Shown piece after piece: positions 45,726 through 57,094 of a stretch of DNA of 60,000 nucleotides. The first letter of the stretch is position 1. Every line of letters starts with the position of its first letter. The notes beneath the pieces were generated by a model that worked only from the letters and a program-made list of their open reading frames with translations, had not been told where the DNA came from and ran no database searches. Origin of the DNA: Symbiodinium natans (Eukaryota > Sar > Dinophyceae > Suessiales > Symbiodiniaceae); the NCBI GenBank assembly GCA_905221605.1, contig CAJNDS010002145.1, positions 378,501 through 438,500 on the forward strand, given 5' to 3'. A program made the position numbers and the translations under genes.

Positions 45726-46008
45726 ATTTGCAAACACAATGCTCGCATGATGGGTTTCAGCAAAAACTCATATGTTTTGAAGCAAGCTTGCACGGCTTGA
45801 AAAACGCTGGGGGGTTGGGGCGCAACCCCCCCCCCCCCCATTTGCAAATACAATGCTTGGGTGATGGGCTTCAAAACGAGTCATATGTTTGGAAGCAAGC
45901 TTGCACGGCTTAAAAAAGGGGGTGGGTTTTGGGGAGCCGCACCCCCCCCCTCCCCCGGGCCATTTGCAAACACAGTGCTCGCGTGACAGACTTTAAAACG
46001 ATTCATTA
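45726..46008. repeat. 114-122 bp tandem repeat with ATTTGCAAACAC core
   Basis: Three units begin at 45726, 45840 and 45962. Each has the core ATTTGCAAACACAATGCTCGC (with variants), then TTTCAAAACGA or TTCAGCAAAAA, ATATGTTT-GAAGCAAGC, TTGCACGGCTT, and a G run followed by a C run just before the next core. The same core occurs at 30815-31000 and once at 46827. The G-run/C-run pair could fold into a hairpin. Confidence 0.85.
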
Positions 46009-46612
46009 CTAGAACACTAGTGGTACTAGACGTACTAGCAGTACTCGTAGCACTCGTAGTACTAGTAGTACTAGTAGTACTAGTAGTACTAGTCGTACTA
46101 GTAGTACTAGTCGTACTAGTCGTACTTGTCGTACTAGTCGTACTAGTCGTACTAATCGTACTAGTCGTACTAGTCGTACTAGTGGTAGTAGTACTAGTCG
46201 TACTCGTCGTACTAGTCCTAGTAGTACTAGTAGTACTAGTAGTACTAGAAGTACTAGTAGTACTAGTAGTACTAGTAGTACTAGAAGTACTAGTAGTACT
46301 AGTAGTATTAGTAGTACAAGTAGTACTAGTACTAGTAGTACTAGTAGTACTAGTAGTACTAGTAGTACTAGTAGTACTAGTAGTACTAGTAGTACTAGTA
46401 GTACTAGTAGTACTAGTAGTACTAGTAGTACTAGTAGTACTAGCAGTACTAGTAGTACTAGCAGTACTAGCAGTACTAGCAGTACTTGTAGTACGTAGTA
46501 CTAGTAATACTAGTAATACTAGTAATACTAGTAATACTAGTAATACTAGTAATACTAGTAATACTAGTAATACTAGTAATACTAGTAGTACTAGTGGCAC
46601 GAGTAGTACTAC
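46009..46612. repeat. palindromic TAGTAC-type array, about 600 bp
   Basis: Tandem copies of a 9-bp AGTACTAGT-type unit (with CGT/AGT variants) make up the array to about 46495; a sub-block of TAATACTAG units follows to about 46575. The unit contains the palindromes AGTACT and ACTAGT, so either strand can fold. Poly-Val/Leu and poly-Thr/Ser frames of about 250 codons on both strands are artefacts. Confidence 0.97.
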
Positions 46613-47078
46613 CAAAAGACTCAAAAAAGGACAACATTTTCAACAAAGACCTCCACAAAGAAACGGGGGGGATGCTCGCATGATGCATTTTAGACGTGTA
46701 CTGCATCGAGTCGCACTACTCGCAGTGCAAGGTGTAGCTTCCAATCCTGGATGCAAAGCCGCACGTCAAGTGTGAATGAATCTACTCCTACCTAAACGCA
46801 GGGGCTGGCGGGCGCAGCCCCCCCCTCATTTAGCAAACACAATGCTCGCCTAGTCACGAAGTACGAGCATTAAACAAGATGCTATATCAAAATACATAAT
46901 CTGATATGCAAAGACGCGACCAGAGGACCACCGGACCGGAGGACCACGGGACCAGAAGAACCCGGAAGACCAGAAGACCAGGAGACCACGGGTCCGGAAG
47001 CACCCAACAGACCAGAGGCCGGAGGAACCTGGCTGACCCTAGCAACTTTTTTTGATCCTCAAAAACTTTATTCTGATA
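46613..47078. other. gap; one more dispersed repeat copy
   Basis: Contains the isolated ATTTAGCAAACACAATGCTCGC copy at 46827. A short run of GGACCA, GAAGACCA and GACCAGAGG words lies at 46918-47020. No gene seen. Confidence 0.5.
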
Positions 47079-48582
47079 CTGTCAATTGTTTGATCCCTAT
47101 CAGTTTGTTGATACCTATGCCCTATCCAGGCCTCGAAAAACTTTCACCACGCGAAAGAGCCTGCTAGCACGGGAATTGGAAAAACAATCCTCTGCCTCTC
47201 ATTCTACGGACATGCGCATGGCAGCGGCTCCTTCACACCATGGAATGATTCGCGCAGAGCTTGTGGAAGTGCTGGCCGCTGAAGTGGTAGTACTGACAGG
47301 CATGGCCCTGAGCTTTGAGGTGAGCCGAGAAACATGTGGCTCATCCGGTTATTAACACCTGCATGGTCAAGCATTCAGGCTGTTAGCTTGTCTACATGCT
47401 TCGACCGTGCTGACCATGCCGAGATCATAAAGGCTTGCCTTGACCTTTCAAACAAAGTCCAAGGTTTGGTTGCTCGTTTGGCTTGCAGCTTGTGAGCTTG
47501 GCATGGCTGCATGGCTGTGTGTAGGCTGGCCAGCACTTTCCTGATCGCCGCTCTGTTGGTGAGTGAGCTGTCTGTTGCTGTGTAGCAAGCTTCTCATCAC
47601 ATCAGTTGCTATGTGGAAAGTCTTTTTCCGAAGGCCAAACAAGCCTGAACAAGCACAAGTCCAAGCGTCGCCGGTGCTTTTAAGTATGCAATGGCAGCCA
47701 CCCAAGCGGCAGCCAGCAAGAGTAACACAAGCCTGAGCTGTCACAAGGTCGGTGAGCCCTTTGCCCTGAACGAGACGTCATTGCCAAGAAACTTCACTCG
47801 AAGCCATTACCAAGAGACTTCACTTGCAGCTGTGAATCTAGTCTCAAGCCCAGCAAGAGGTTACAGCAGCCTATGTCGGATCAAGCAGCCCGATCCATTT
47901 CCACCGGAGACAGCAGATAGCTCGTGATGACTGGAGTGTTTGGATCCAGGATCGACCGCGCAGATCTCGCGCTTCGGGGCGCTCAGCAACGATCCGTTGA
48001 AGCGAGATGCCGCTGTCATCCATAACGAAATTTCTGGTTCCCAAAAGGATTTGTAGTGCGACACCAACTGATGCTGCACTTGATTGACTATCTTTGATGT
48101 CGCCTTGGAAGACATTTAGGCAGAAGAAGAAACACTTTTGTTCTTACATGTCTCAAATTTTTCCGCGACTGCATGGAGGCAGAACCATCGCTGCGACCGA
48201 TGCCCGTTCTGTGATGCCACATACTACTTTGCGAGCATACAGATGAACAACAAAGCACCGCGCATCATGCAGTGTCTCACATGGCAACAAGCAACAGGAA
48301 CCCACAAGATACCGACTTCGACTCTCCAACAATCCCGACAATTCCAACGTGGCTTTTCGGGCCCAGCTTATACTGTACTACGACGACACTGAGTATGAAT
48401 GCGGACAACAAACCACTGACACACATTTTGAATCTGTACGACTGGATGGCCACCCCAGGTATCCTCCCAGCCTGGATCTGGGGCCCGAGCGTCAGAAGTG
48501 ACAAAGCAGCACGCCCAGGACTGGCAAAGGCAAAGGCGTCAAACGCGGATTTGCCATTCTTCAGAATGCTTTGGCTCGTTCT
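47079..48582 (+). CDS. multi-exon plus-strand gene, unrecognised
   Basis: The first readable exon at about 47079-47319 (DPYQFVDTYALSRPRKTF ... MIRAELVEVLAAEVVVLTG) ends at GAG|GTGAGC. It joins in phase to 47379-47463 (CFDRADHAEIIKACLDLS, GCATTCAG acceptor). Likely exons follow near 47690-47750 (ATQAAASKSNTSLSCHK) and 47940-48055 (ALSNDPLKRDAAVIHNEI). The exon at about 48285-48458 (SNNPDNSNVAFRAQLILYYD) ends at AG|GTATCC. It joins in phase across a 60-base intron to 48519-48582 (TGKGKGVKRGFAILQNAL). The late part has alternating residues like a beta-sandwich. It converges on the minus-strand gene ending at 48994. The start and stop are not certain. Confidence 0.55.
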
Positions 48583-48993
48583 GAGTTATGAGATGTCAGG
48601 AACATCATTCATGTCAAGCCCTGATGGGTTTGCACCCTCTCAATCCTCTTCAATCAAGTAATCTAAGCTATCGGAAACTATCCTGACTTGCGAGTGTACT
48701 TCTCTAGCTCATGGGCACACGGGGGTTACGATAGGGTCACGCCCTTGAGCCTTGTCCGACCCATCATAGGTCTTAAGCTTCAGGGACCTTTAGTTGTTCC
48801 CTGGCGGCCTGAAGGCATAGCGACAAGTTGCTCTTAGATGGCTTTGCACCTGTCAAGCCAAGGTTATTGGGGTGCAAGTCTTAAACTGAGCCACCTCAAA
48901 GAGTCTTCAAGTTCTTACAGTCTTAAAGTTAAGTCTGAGCCTGAACTTCCTTTTTTCGCTCCCTTAAACCCTCTTCTGAGCTCTGTTAACCCT
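48583..48993. other. gap between two convergent genes
   Basis: Separates the plus-strand gene and the minus-strand gene. Rich in TCTTAAG-type words (CTTAAGC, TCTTAAA, CTTAAAC). No exon seen; probably both 3' ends. Confidence 0.4.
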
Positions 48994-51900
48994 CTAAGCT
49001 GAGCTCCATTCATCTAAGGCAGCAGCGGCGGCGTCATGGCTTCGCCCGTACCTTGCAACACATGCTCGGTCCTGTTTTTTGTCTTCCGTCATGGGCCATC
49101 GTGTTGGCGCATCCCGTACGTTCTTGTAGGTCGGCCACGCATAGCAGCACAGACGGCCGCCACGGTCTGGGGCACAGCCTCCCCAGCTTTGACAAGACTG
49201 TCCAGACATAGCCCGGCCACAAATGGCACAAACAGACCACAACAACACATGGAAGATGTATGTCCAAAAACTGCACTCACACATATGGTGTACTCAAAAA
49301 CAGACAGAAAGAAAAGGATTGAAAAACGCACGGCACGGGTGCAAACAACAATGATTGCACTAACCGGTCTCCGCACCCAGGCCTTGCTGGAGGAGAGCTC
49401 GGAGAGGCCTCGGAATGTGAAGCCACAGCCATCACAGCCAATCGCTTGTCATTGCTCGTCTCTTGTCGTATTCGCTCAGAACCGGTCCTCCTTTGGCCCA
49501 GATCTCAAGCTTTAACCAAACGCCTTCAACGCAATTGGGCGTGCAAGATATGACAATCGCTGCGGGCCGGATGACCTGAGTGTAGACCTTCGCGTTGTGG
49601 TTGCCAATTCGGTGGCCTCACCGCCAAGCGATACAGGCTAGTGGACTAATCACAACTGCCCTCTACAGACATTACCGAGCTCTGAAGCTTCGAGAGCTGT
49701 CACATTGAGTTCGCCTCGGCCCCGGGCCAGGAGGCGTGCAGAACAAGCAGACCAGGATCCGGTCTCCTTCCCCCCGTACCCACCTTTTCCATTTTGGAAC
49801 TTGTTCGGGGCCCCTCAAATTTTTGGAACTTCCCCCCCCTCCCTGGGGACTCCCCCGAGCCCGACCCCCTTCACTCCCCTGGGACCGAGGTGTCCGCCCA
49901 CCAGCGACAGGTGACTTTGCCTGTCCGCGCACGCTACACACCATCTTGGGCCGGCTTGGCTGCCGATGCGGTGCGCGCAAGCGTTTACAACCAGTGATGA
50001 GTGGGGTGCTTTGCCTTGTCTCACCACGTTCAGTTGTGTCCTGCGCCAATGAACCCTGGAATGAAACTGACTGCGGCGTACCTTGCCAGCTCATAAACTA
50101 AAAGCTGCAAAGCACTTTTGCGCGGCGTCGGACTCGAACACAGGCCTAGCAAACGTAAATCAAAAGGCCCCCTCTTTGGAGGCATCATTACCTTCAGCAG
50201 AAGGGCCGAATTTGCAGCAGCCTCATGAGAGTATGTATCGACGGTGAGGGGCAGCAGCAATCGCAAGGGCAAGACAGCCATCCGGCAAGCCAATCATGGC
50301 ATGACACGCGATGCGATGCACGGAGCGTGTTCTGCACAGCCGGCTCAGGCTGAAATAGCCGGTCTCATCGATTCTGGTAGCCACTGGAAAGTCTGCCCGA
50401 GCCTCAAGGTGCGAAATTACCAGGGTTCTGGAGTGGACGACAGAGCTGCAAAAAGCTTCAGGACAGCCAAGTCGCTGGAGCTACAGTAACCTACAAAGAC
50501 CGAGAATGCCTAGAAGCAGGTTGGCAACTTCCAGCTGCTTGGCTTTGACGGCTTCATCGGATGCAACGTCTTGCATTGCAGCATACATGTCCTTGGATTG
50601 CAGATACTCGTGCTCTGCATGAGTAAAACTCACGCGACTGCACACTGCTCTGGTATAATTTTCTTCTCTGGTTCCATCCTCCCGGACGTGGTCGCTTCGT
50701 ATCCCCATTTGGCAAACACCGGCTCCTGCGCATGCCCAGCCACATCGGCCTCATGCGAGAAGCATCTCGCCATCTACTCGACTGATTAACAAGGCTCTTC
50801 CGAGGAGTTGAAGATATCTGCAGCGCAGGATCCAGGAGCACGCTGTACTGGCGGATGTCTCTTTGTCCATCCATGAAGGATTGCTGGAATTCAGACAGGC
50901 TTGCCTGAAACTCGGCCTGGGTGCCGGGAGTCTGGTTTTCACATGCTCCACCATCATTTGCCATCGTTGAAGCCGCCTGCCGAACTGATTGCAGCCGACT
51001 GGCAGTCTTGTAAGCGGCAATCAGCTCATCCAAGAGCCTGGGCATTCTTTCAAACTGCATGGGTCTGAACACGCGCCAACAAATCCAACAATCACTTAGC
51101 AACGATTGTCTAACACGTGCCGGGGCTCTGCAGCGACTTCTCGACGCCGAGGGCATCCACCTGGTGCCTCAAGCGACGTTCGGGTGACTATTGCCATCAA
51201 ACCCCAATGAACCATGCACAAGTCTATTCTTTCTGCCACTTGCAAAACGGAATGAACATGTTTTGCACAGCTGAAAAGAATGAGCGAGCGGCTCTACAGG
51301 GATGACCTCAGGCACATCCTCATCAGGGGAACACCACCAATCTGACACTCTCCATCCCTGCAAAAGATTGACTCATTGACAGTAGACGCGGACAGCAGAT
51401 GAACACCAGTCCTCGATGGTCTCCAACCCTCCAACTTCAAAGGTGCCCGTAGGAGCCTTCCGAAAATCATGCAGAATCTTCCAAAAAAGAGTCAGACATC
51501 GACACCTGCTCGATATTTGTCGCTTGCTATCAGATGCCAGCTTCTGACAGAAGCTGCGTGTTGCCTTCGATTCAGAGCCTTTGCCCTTCCGCCACAACTC
51601 GTTTTCAAACGGGGGAAAGCGTGTCCGTGTCCTGAGTGGAGTGGGAGAGGAGACCTGACCAGGAACCGGTCTCCTTGAATCTAACGACCTGTCCATGGCA
51701 TTGAAAGCAAAGCTTCCCGCAGTGCACGGGCGATGCTTGCACAATGGAGCTCGTTGCTATCGAAGAGACAAGACATGCAAAACTCAGGACAGCACGCCAC
51801 TTGCAACAAAGAGGGACCAAGTCTCGAGACAAGACTGACCGGCTTCCTCCGCTATCTTGCCGGTTTCCCAAATGTGCGAATTGCCGCACCCACACAAGCA

Positions 51901-52830
51901 CAAGCAAGACACTACAGTCACAGCATGTCACAGCTCGATGCCCTAGCACGCCTTTCCTCAATTTCCTCACGCATTCCTGATCTTGGCCATGGTGAGCCAG
52001 TTCACTTTAGGATCTTGGGCTCTTGGGGTCTTAGTGGCCTTCGTGCTTGGAAGAGGGGCACTCCAAGGTATGGAGTTGAATGGGCCATAGAACAACATGC
52101 AAACTTAATGGACCCTGCCTCGCCACTAAAGAGACGCACTTTGTCGAGGTTGCGAACTTCGGCAACAAACAGAGATGATTTGGCGGTCCCCGTCCTCACC
52201 AGAGGCGGGCACTGCTGCTAAGACAGAACTCATTGGCTCCCCTCGGACGTTCGGTTGCAAAGGTTGACCTCGTAGCCTGGCTACAATGAGGAGAACACTT
52301 TCGGATGTAGGACTTAGAAAGCCACGACTTGGTCTTATCTTAACCTTGTGGTCGCGCATTTTACCATGTCAGGGCGGCCAGGATGCAGCTGGGCCAGCTT
52401 GGAAACCACATCCTCGGGATGCGCCGCATGTCTCCGAGCCACAGTAAACAGCAAAAGCAGTCATCGAAGTACTCGAAGACAAGCCACTTTGACAGTTGCA
52501 CCTTCTGCTAGGTCCACGGTCTTTTTCACTTGCTGCCCCCGCTTAAGCACCTGCGCAAGTTGCAGCCAGAGATGAAACAGAGAATACACGGGTCCAATAT
52601 GGTCTTCTGAATTTGTACTTACGATGACAAAGGACACCTTGCCTGCATGCTGATGCTCTTGGTCGGCATCGCTCGAGCTTCTCACGGAAGGACCACAAAT
52701 AAAGCAATGTCTAGAGTCTTGCACACCTCTTCGATGCCAGTACATTCAGATGATTCAATCCCCAGAAAAAGTGCCATGTGTTGGGGTGTTGCTTTTTCGA
52801 TCCGCAAGTTTGTACCTACGATTCTGCGGC
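48994..52830 (-). CDS. multi-exon minus-strand locus, unrecognised
   Basis: One gene, or two in a row. Exons 5' to 3': about 52690-52825 (NLRIEKATPQHMALFLGI; long pyrimidine acceptor, CC|GTGAGA donor); about 52460-52545 (VLKRGQQVKKTVDLAEG); about 52015-52195 (FVAEVRNLDKVRLFSGEAG) with a GC donor; about 51376-51485 (KAPTGTFEVGGLETIED); about 51290-51360 (VSDWWCSPDEDVPEVIP); about 50820-51064 (MPRLLDELIAAYKTASRLQ); about 50640-50705 (AKWGYEATTSGRMEPEKK); about 50505-50620 (MYAAMQDVASDEAVKAKQ); about 50183-50290 (TVDTYSHEAAANSALLLK, AAG|GTAATG). The C-terminal exon is about 48994-49230, Cys-rich (CAICGRAMSGQSCQSWGG), with a stop. The middle exons are helical. Phase is closed only locally, and some boundaries are guesses. 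Confidence 0.5.
49705..49900. repeat. dispersed repeat family, copy 2, with C-rich tail
   Basis: Starts GAGTTCGCCTCGGCC and runs through AACAAGCAGACCAGGA, matching the copy at 4510-4575, then continues into C-rich sequence with CCCCCC runs. It lies in an intron of the minus-strand locus. A related tail (ACCAGGAACCGGTCTCCTT) occurs near 51657. Confidence 0.5.
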
Positions 52831-53084
52831 TGGATACAAAAAAAGGTAGGGGATGCCAAGACGTTTTTGCAATGCGCAACTCACGGTGGTTTGACGTGGT
52901 AAGCTTCCTCAAGTCGACGGCGCTTGCTTGCCGAGGTCCTGACCACATGGCACAATTTGCTCAAGCCGACCATGAGGATCTAAGGCATCTTGCCTCCATC
53001 TGCAAACTTCCAATTTTCTCAATTGCAATTTGAGATGCAAAACGCTTTTCAGCAGCTCTGCAATTAGTGGAACCATGGATGATC

Positions 53085-54248
53085 TCATTCCAGTTTCAGC
53101 AAGTTCCACAGCCAGTCTCGAAGAAGTGTGGTCTCCTCGCTAAGCGTCCACGAATGCTCACCCGTCCCGAACCACCGCACACGCCCAGTCCTGGCGGCTG
53201 ATCTCATGGCGAACACCCGGGATGGAGATGAATTCGATCTTAAGTCCCATATCGCTCAATCGCCTTGCTGTGGCCCTGCCCCAGACTGGACGAATGAAGC
53301 CATCAGCCTATCACCAGGCAAAACTACCAGAAACTGAATCTTCAGAGTCAAAATGTTTCACCTTTTATACTCACGTGGGAAGGATCCGAAGAGCCTCACC
53401 ATGCATCATGAGGATGGGGACCGTCCTGCCCAGCACAAACACGAGACGCACTTCTGGCAACTGGTTGCTAGAGTTCCCTTCGAAATTTACTGCAAGCTGA
53501 TCAACAATTCTGAGCAGCTGAGCTGTGGACGAAGGCGCATTCTCGAGCAACTGGTAGGCAGCTGCGTTGTCGCACATGAAGGACGACAGCACAAAAGCAG
53601 CAGCGATCTTTGTTGGATGTCTCAGTGCCAGTTGAAGAGCAATACCACCTCCCATGGAGAAACCTCGCTAGTGGAGACAACTGAATGGGGTCACGCACGC
53701 GGTTGGCTAGACTCTGACACAGCACTGGCAAGAACAGGATGTAAATTGACCTGGACCTCCAATCACGGTGCGATTTGCCGGAATACCATCTGCCCTCACC
53801 TGGCCAGGGAGCAACAGAATGGCCCACATGACGCCCAAAAAAAGACGATACAAGAGGAAAGAGCTGCCACATGCTGCGACACCGCGAACTAGCCTGATCG
53901 AGCAACTTGACAAGACTGTGGACAGACTCCTCCACAGAAGCAGTGTCTTCTGGAGCAGTGGGTGGAAGGCCCTTCCGGTCCTGAGCTCAACATCTTCAGG
54001 CACTTCATTGCCCCCTAACTGCTCACATTTTGCTCTTTCCAGGAGGCCAGGCTTCATACCAGATTGGCATGACTCTACCTCCCGCAAGTGTATACCTCAT
54101 CAACAACACGCACCACCACTGCCGCCACCGCAAAACAACAACACGACACCAGCACAGCACGGCAAGCAATAACCAACACCTCAACTAACAAAACTGTGGA
54201 CACAAGACAAACCACAACCGCAACCACAACCAGACACAAACTACAACC

Positions 54249-54315
<67 letters not shown>

Positions 54316-54674
54316 CAGACGAAGAAGAAGAAGAAGAAGCAGAAGAGGCGAGCAGCAACAGGAGCGGCCACCGCAATGGCAATGGCCCCATCGCCATCAT
54401 CATCCGCATCACCGTCACCATCATCATCACCATCGTCATCACGTCATTGTCACCGTCATCGTCACTACCACCACCACCACCACCACCACCACCATCACCA
54501 CAACCCTCACCACCATCACCACCACCATCGCCATCACCATCATATCATAACCCAGCATCATCCCTCATCATCCTCAACCCTCATCCTCATCATGAATCAT
54601 CATGCATCATGCATCATGCATCATGCAGCATGCAGCATGCATCATCATCATCATCATCATCATCATCGTCATCG

Positions 54675-54723
<49 letters not shown>

Positions 54724-55149
54724 TCATCGTCCATCACCATCCATCACCATCCATCAACACCAGGGGCCGCAGCAGCGGCAGCAGCTGTAAGCTCTCGCTG
54801 AACCGCACATACAAAGCGAACGATTGACTTGTCTTGTTCAGTCCAAGAGCGAGCGCACCCCGCTGTCAGGCCAATAGGTCTTAACACCATGTGCTGCCAG
54901 CTCGTCCAGCAAGTTGCCGCCATCAACGGCGCGAAAATATTCTTCCAACCTTACCTGACCAGCAACCGTGAAGAATTGGCCGACATAGAAGGAACGGCTG
55001 CAACGGGATTAGTTTAGATTTATCCTTGACATTCATAGTTCGGCCATGGTCCCTAAGCTGCCAATGTAGTCCAGTCACCCTTGACCGGAATCGCCACTGC
55101 CATGCAGAAACACCACAGCTGCCGGATGAGAGCAGCTTTCGTATGCCAC
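53085..55149 (-). CDS. LYPLAL1-like: LYPLAL1-like serine hydrolase (acyl-protein thioesterase family)
   Basis: Alpha/beta hydrolase of the acyl-protein thioesterase group, which removes fatty acyl groups from proteins or small esters in the cytosol. Exons: 55079-55149 (VVFLHGSGDSGQG), joining in phase to about 54860-54997 (FFTVAGQVRLEEYFRAVDG ... GVKTYWPDSG); a tiny exon near 54027-54045 (MPIWYE); 53894-53980 (DTASVEESVHSLVKLLDQ); 53757-53799 (ADGIPANRTVIGG); 53395-53663 (GFSMGGGIALQL ... VLSSFM, then VPILMMHGE), possibly split by another intron; 53181-53307 (ADGFIRPVW ... PGVRHEISR); and 53085-53116 (WLWNLLKLE, stop). The triad is Ser in GFSMGG, Asp in EADG and His in VRHE. HGSGDSGQG, GGFSMGG and LSSF are typical of LYPLAL1 rather than APT1. 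Donors are GT and GC. The start codon is not placed; residues before VAYES probably lie in an upstream exon. Intron 2 is full of triplet repeats. Confidence 0.9.
54250..54730. repeat. cluster of CAG, GAA, CAC and CAT triplet repeats
   Basis: (CAG)21 at 54250-54313, followed by a short GAAGAAG run, then (CAC/CAT) blocks at 54420-54545 and (CAT)n at 54638-54727. It lies in an intron of the LYPLAL1-like gene. A plus-strand frame from 54088 to 54801 is open through all of it (poly-Gln, then poly-His) but has no other coding sign. Confidence 0.95.
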
Positions 55150-55292
55150 CTGACAGGTTATTGGGAGCACGTTCCATGTCCTCTCCTTGATTCCCACCGT
55201 AATGAAGTGTAGCTGAGTGTCGCGTCAACAAAAACAGTTCTAAAGCCCTAGCCCCATTTCAGGGTCAGACTCTCTACAAGGAGCAGGCTCAC

Positions 55293-55498
55293 CGAGTGGG
55301 AGGACTTGAGGCTTGCTGCTTGAGATGGCTTGAGTCATGTCTTTCGCTCTCCGGCTAATACACACCGTCAGGTCAGATCTTCGGGGGTGAAGCAATGCAG
55401 ACCACCGCAGTATCAGGCCAAGCATCTGCTCGTCGAGGTAGTTTAGCGCCAAGTACCAGCGCCAGCCATGCCCATCGCGAGCGGGCGCCGACCTTTCA
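55293..55498 (-). CDS. single strong exon, unrecognised
   Basis: Reads from just after an in-frame TAG at about 55499 to a CTCG|GTGAGC donor at 55293. Peptides include WRWYLALNYLDEQMLGLIL, RWSALLHPRRSDLTVCIS and KDMTQAISSSKPQVLPL. The aromatic and basic composition is unlike the neighbours. It may be a 5' exon of the LYPLAL1-like gene (an N-terminal extension) or the 3' end of a separate gene. The 140 bases between it and 55149 show no other clear exon. Confidence 0.5.
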
Positions 55499-57094
55499 GG
55501 CTAATCAGCGAATCATGATCAATCACGTGCATGCCGACATTCCACAGCTCCCATACAAAGACACTTCGCTATAGCCGATGTTGCTTCAGCCGAGAGTCTG
55601 CTTCAAGCACGCATCGTGACCGACTAGGCTCTCGCACCCCTCTTGGTCTGTACAGGCGCATTGAGGGTGCCAGCACTGGTCTTCCACAGGCCAAGTCCAC
55701 ACTTGACACGCACTGCATCCCAAAGGCCATCTTGTCGAGTGCTCGGAAGATGCACAAGCGTTGTGTGTGTGTGTGTGTGTCTGTGTGTGCTGCGGTTGCT
55801 GTGCTTGCCTTCGCTCATGGTGTGCGTCCTCTTGTAGTTGAGAGGATTATTGTCCTAAAGCTGGTGAAACTCGTACCCTCCGAAATGAGACAGGCTTAGT
55901 TATAAAATGGGAACACCCATGAAACACAATATTACTCAAGCGAGACGTGTCGGATGATTACCAGCTTGTTGCAAGCCGTCATGGCCCACAGCCAACATGG
56001 CGCCGTTGCAAGGTGTCGTCAAGAGCATTGCTCAAGCAATGCGGAAGCAGCCAGACACTCAGGGCTCCGTCCTGCGTTGTGGGGAGTCGTCCTGTAGCTG
56101 CAGCTTTGAAACTGCTCGGGGCCGCCGATTCTCAATTTCATCAAGCTTGAAGTGTCTCCTATTTCTTACAGGGGCCACATAATGATCATGATGCTGGTTG
56201 TCTGTCTCAGAGAGCTGACATGAGGTCCTCGGTGTCCGTGCTCCAACCACTATCACCCAGAAGCTGGCAGACCTTGCAACAACCCGAGTGCAACACAGGA
56301 ACTTGTGCGCTCCACATTCGGGGTGGTCAGTTTCACGGTGCAGTTTCGGTGTAGAGCTTCGGTGCTCACCCGGTTTCACTGCTTACTTCTTGGCGATATA
56401 ATAAAATGATCAATCGTATTCCTTATATGGAATTAATTTATTATGACAAGAATGTCAAATTATAACCAACAAGGACCCAGTTCGGGTCAAGGGCTACGGT
56501 AGGAGGTTTCGGCTCACCCGGCATACCTGAGCATCCGCAAGCTGTTCAGAGATAACTATGGTGGCCTTTCCGTACTGATGTCCCCCTATCAGTAGCCTCA
56601 GTAGCCCTGCAAAATGCACCTCAATGAGCTTGAATGAGCACAGTCATGTGCAGTTGCATTTTGCATAACCTGTCGCAACCTGCAGACTACTGGACTCAAA
56701 ACTGGGACGACGACCTCCTCAGACAGTCTTGGAGCAGAGGCCTTTGCATGTCGCATGTCGCATGTCGAAGGAGTACTTCCAATGCACTGCCCCCGGCCTC
56801 TAGCAGGTGCACCACCTCGGGCTCTGCACTGAGAAATCAAAGCCACGTGAATCTGCTTCCAAGTAGAAATCGTTTTTCCAACTCTGGCAGTCTCAGGGAT
56901 GTTATGTCACTAATTTCGGTCAACATTTGCTATCTATCCACACAAAACGAACTTTTTGTTGAGGTAGTTTATACAAACAACGTGTATACTCAGACAATAT
57001 TGGTACAAGACTTCCCAATGCCATGTGAGGACGTGGGCCTTCGGAAAGTCCTCGGGCGACCAGAACGGTTTGGCTCGGAGACCTCAGCGTCGCT
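55499..57094. other. gap with a GT repeat and an AT-rich island
   Basis: A (GT)n run lies at 55764-55788 and an AT-rich island at 56390-56470. The plus-strand frame at 56634-57194 is open for 186 codons (LFVEVVYTNNVYTQTILVQ) and may be real, but it overlaps the last exon of the minus-strand gene. A minus-strand stretch at 56290-56360 (RETDHPECGAHKFLCC) ends at a GTCTGC donor. None chains to a neighbour. Confidence 0.3.
55764..55788. repeat. (GT)n dinucleotide repeat
   Basis: About 11 GT units with one CT interruption on the plus strand. Confidence 0.95.

Noticed and set aside
45726-46008. CRISPR array
   Set aside because: Three similar units of 114-122 bp with no short regular repeats or unique spacers, in a nuclear eukaryotic context.
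46020-46775. 250-codon poly-Val/Leu frame (plus) and 247-codon poly-Leu/Thr/Ser frame (minus)
   Set aside because: Both are produced by the 9-bp AGTACTAGT-type array; open on both strands with no unique sequence except at the edges.
47861-48115. Protein-like minus frames (for example ISLQRIVAERPEARDLRG)
   Set aside because: The plus strand in the same place fits between strong plus-strand exons; the minus reading is likely a complementary shadow.
53140-53161. A 22-base intron in the LYPLAL1-like gene
   Set aside because: It keeps phase, but an alternative 64-base intron from 53117 to 53180 gives a C-terminus of the length expected for the family. Similar 17-33 base candidates elsewhere were treated as boundary errors.
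54088-54801. 237-codon poly-Gln/poly-His plus frame
   Set aside because: Made by triplet repeats in an intron of a minus-strand gene; no coding sign outside the repeats.
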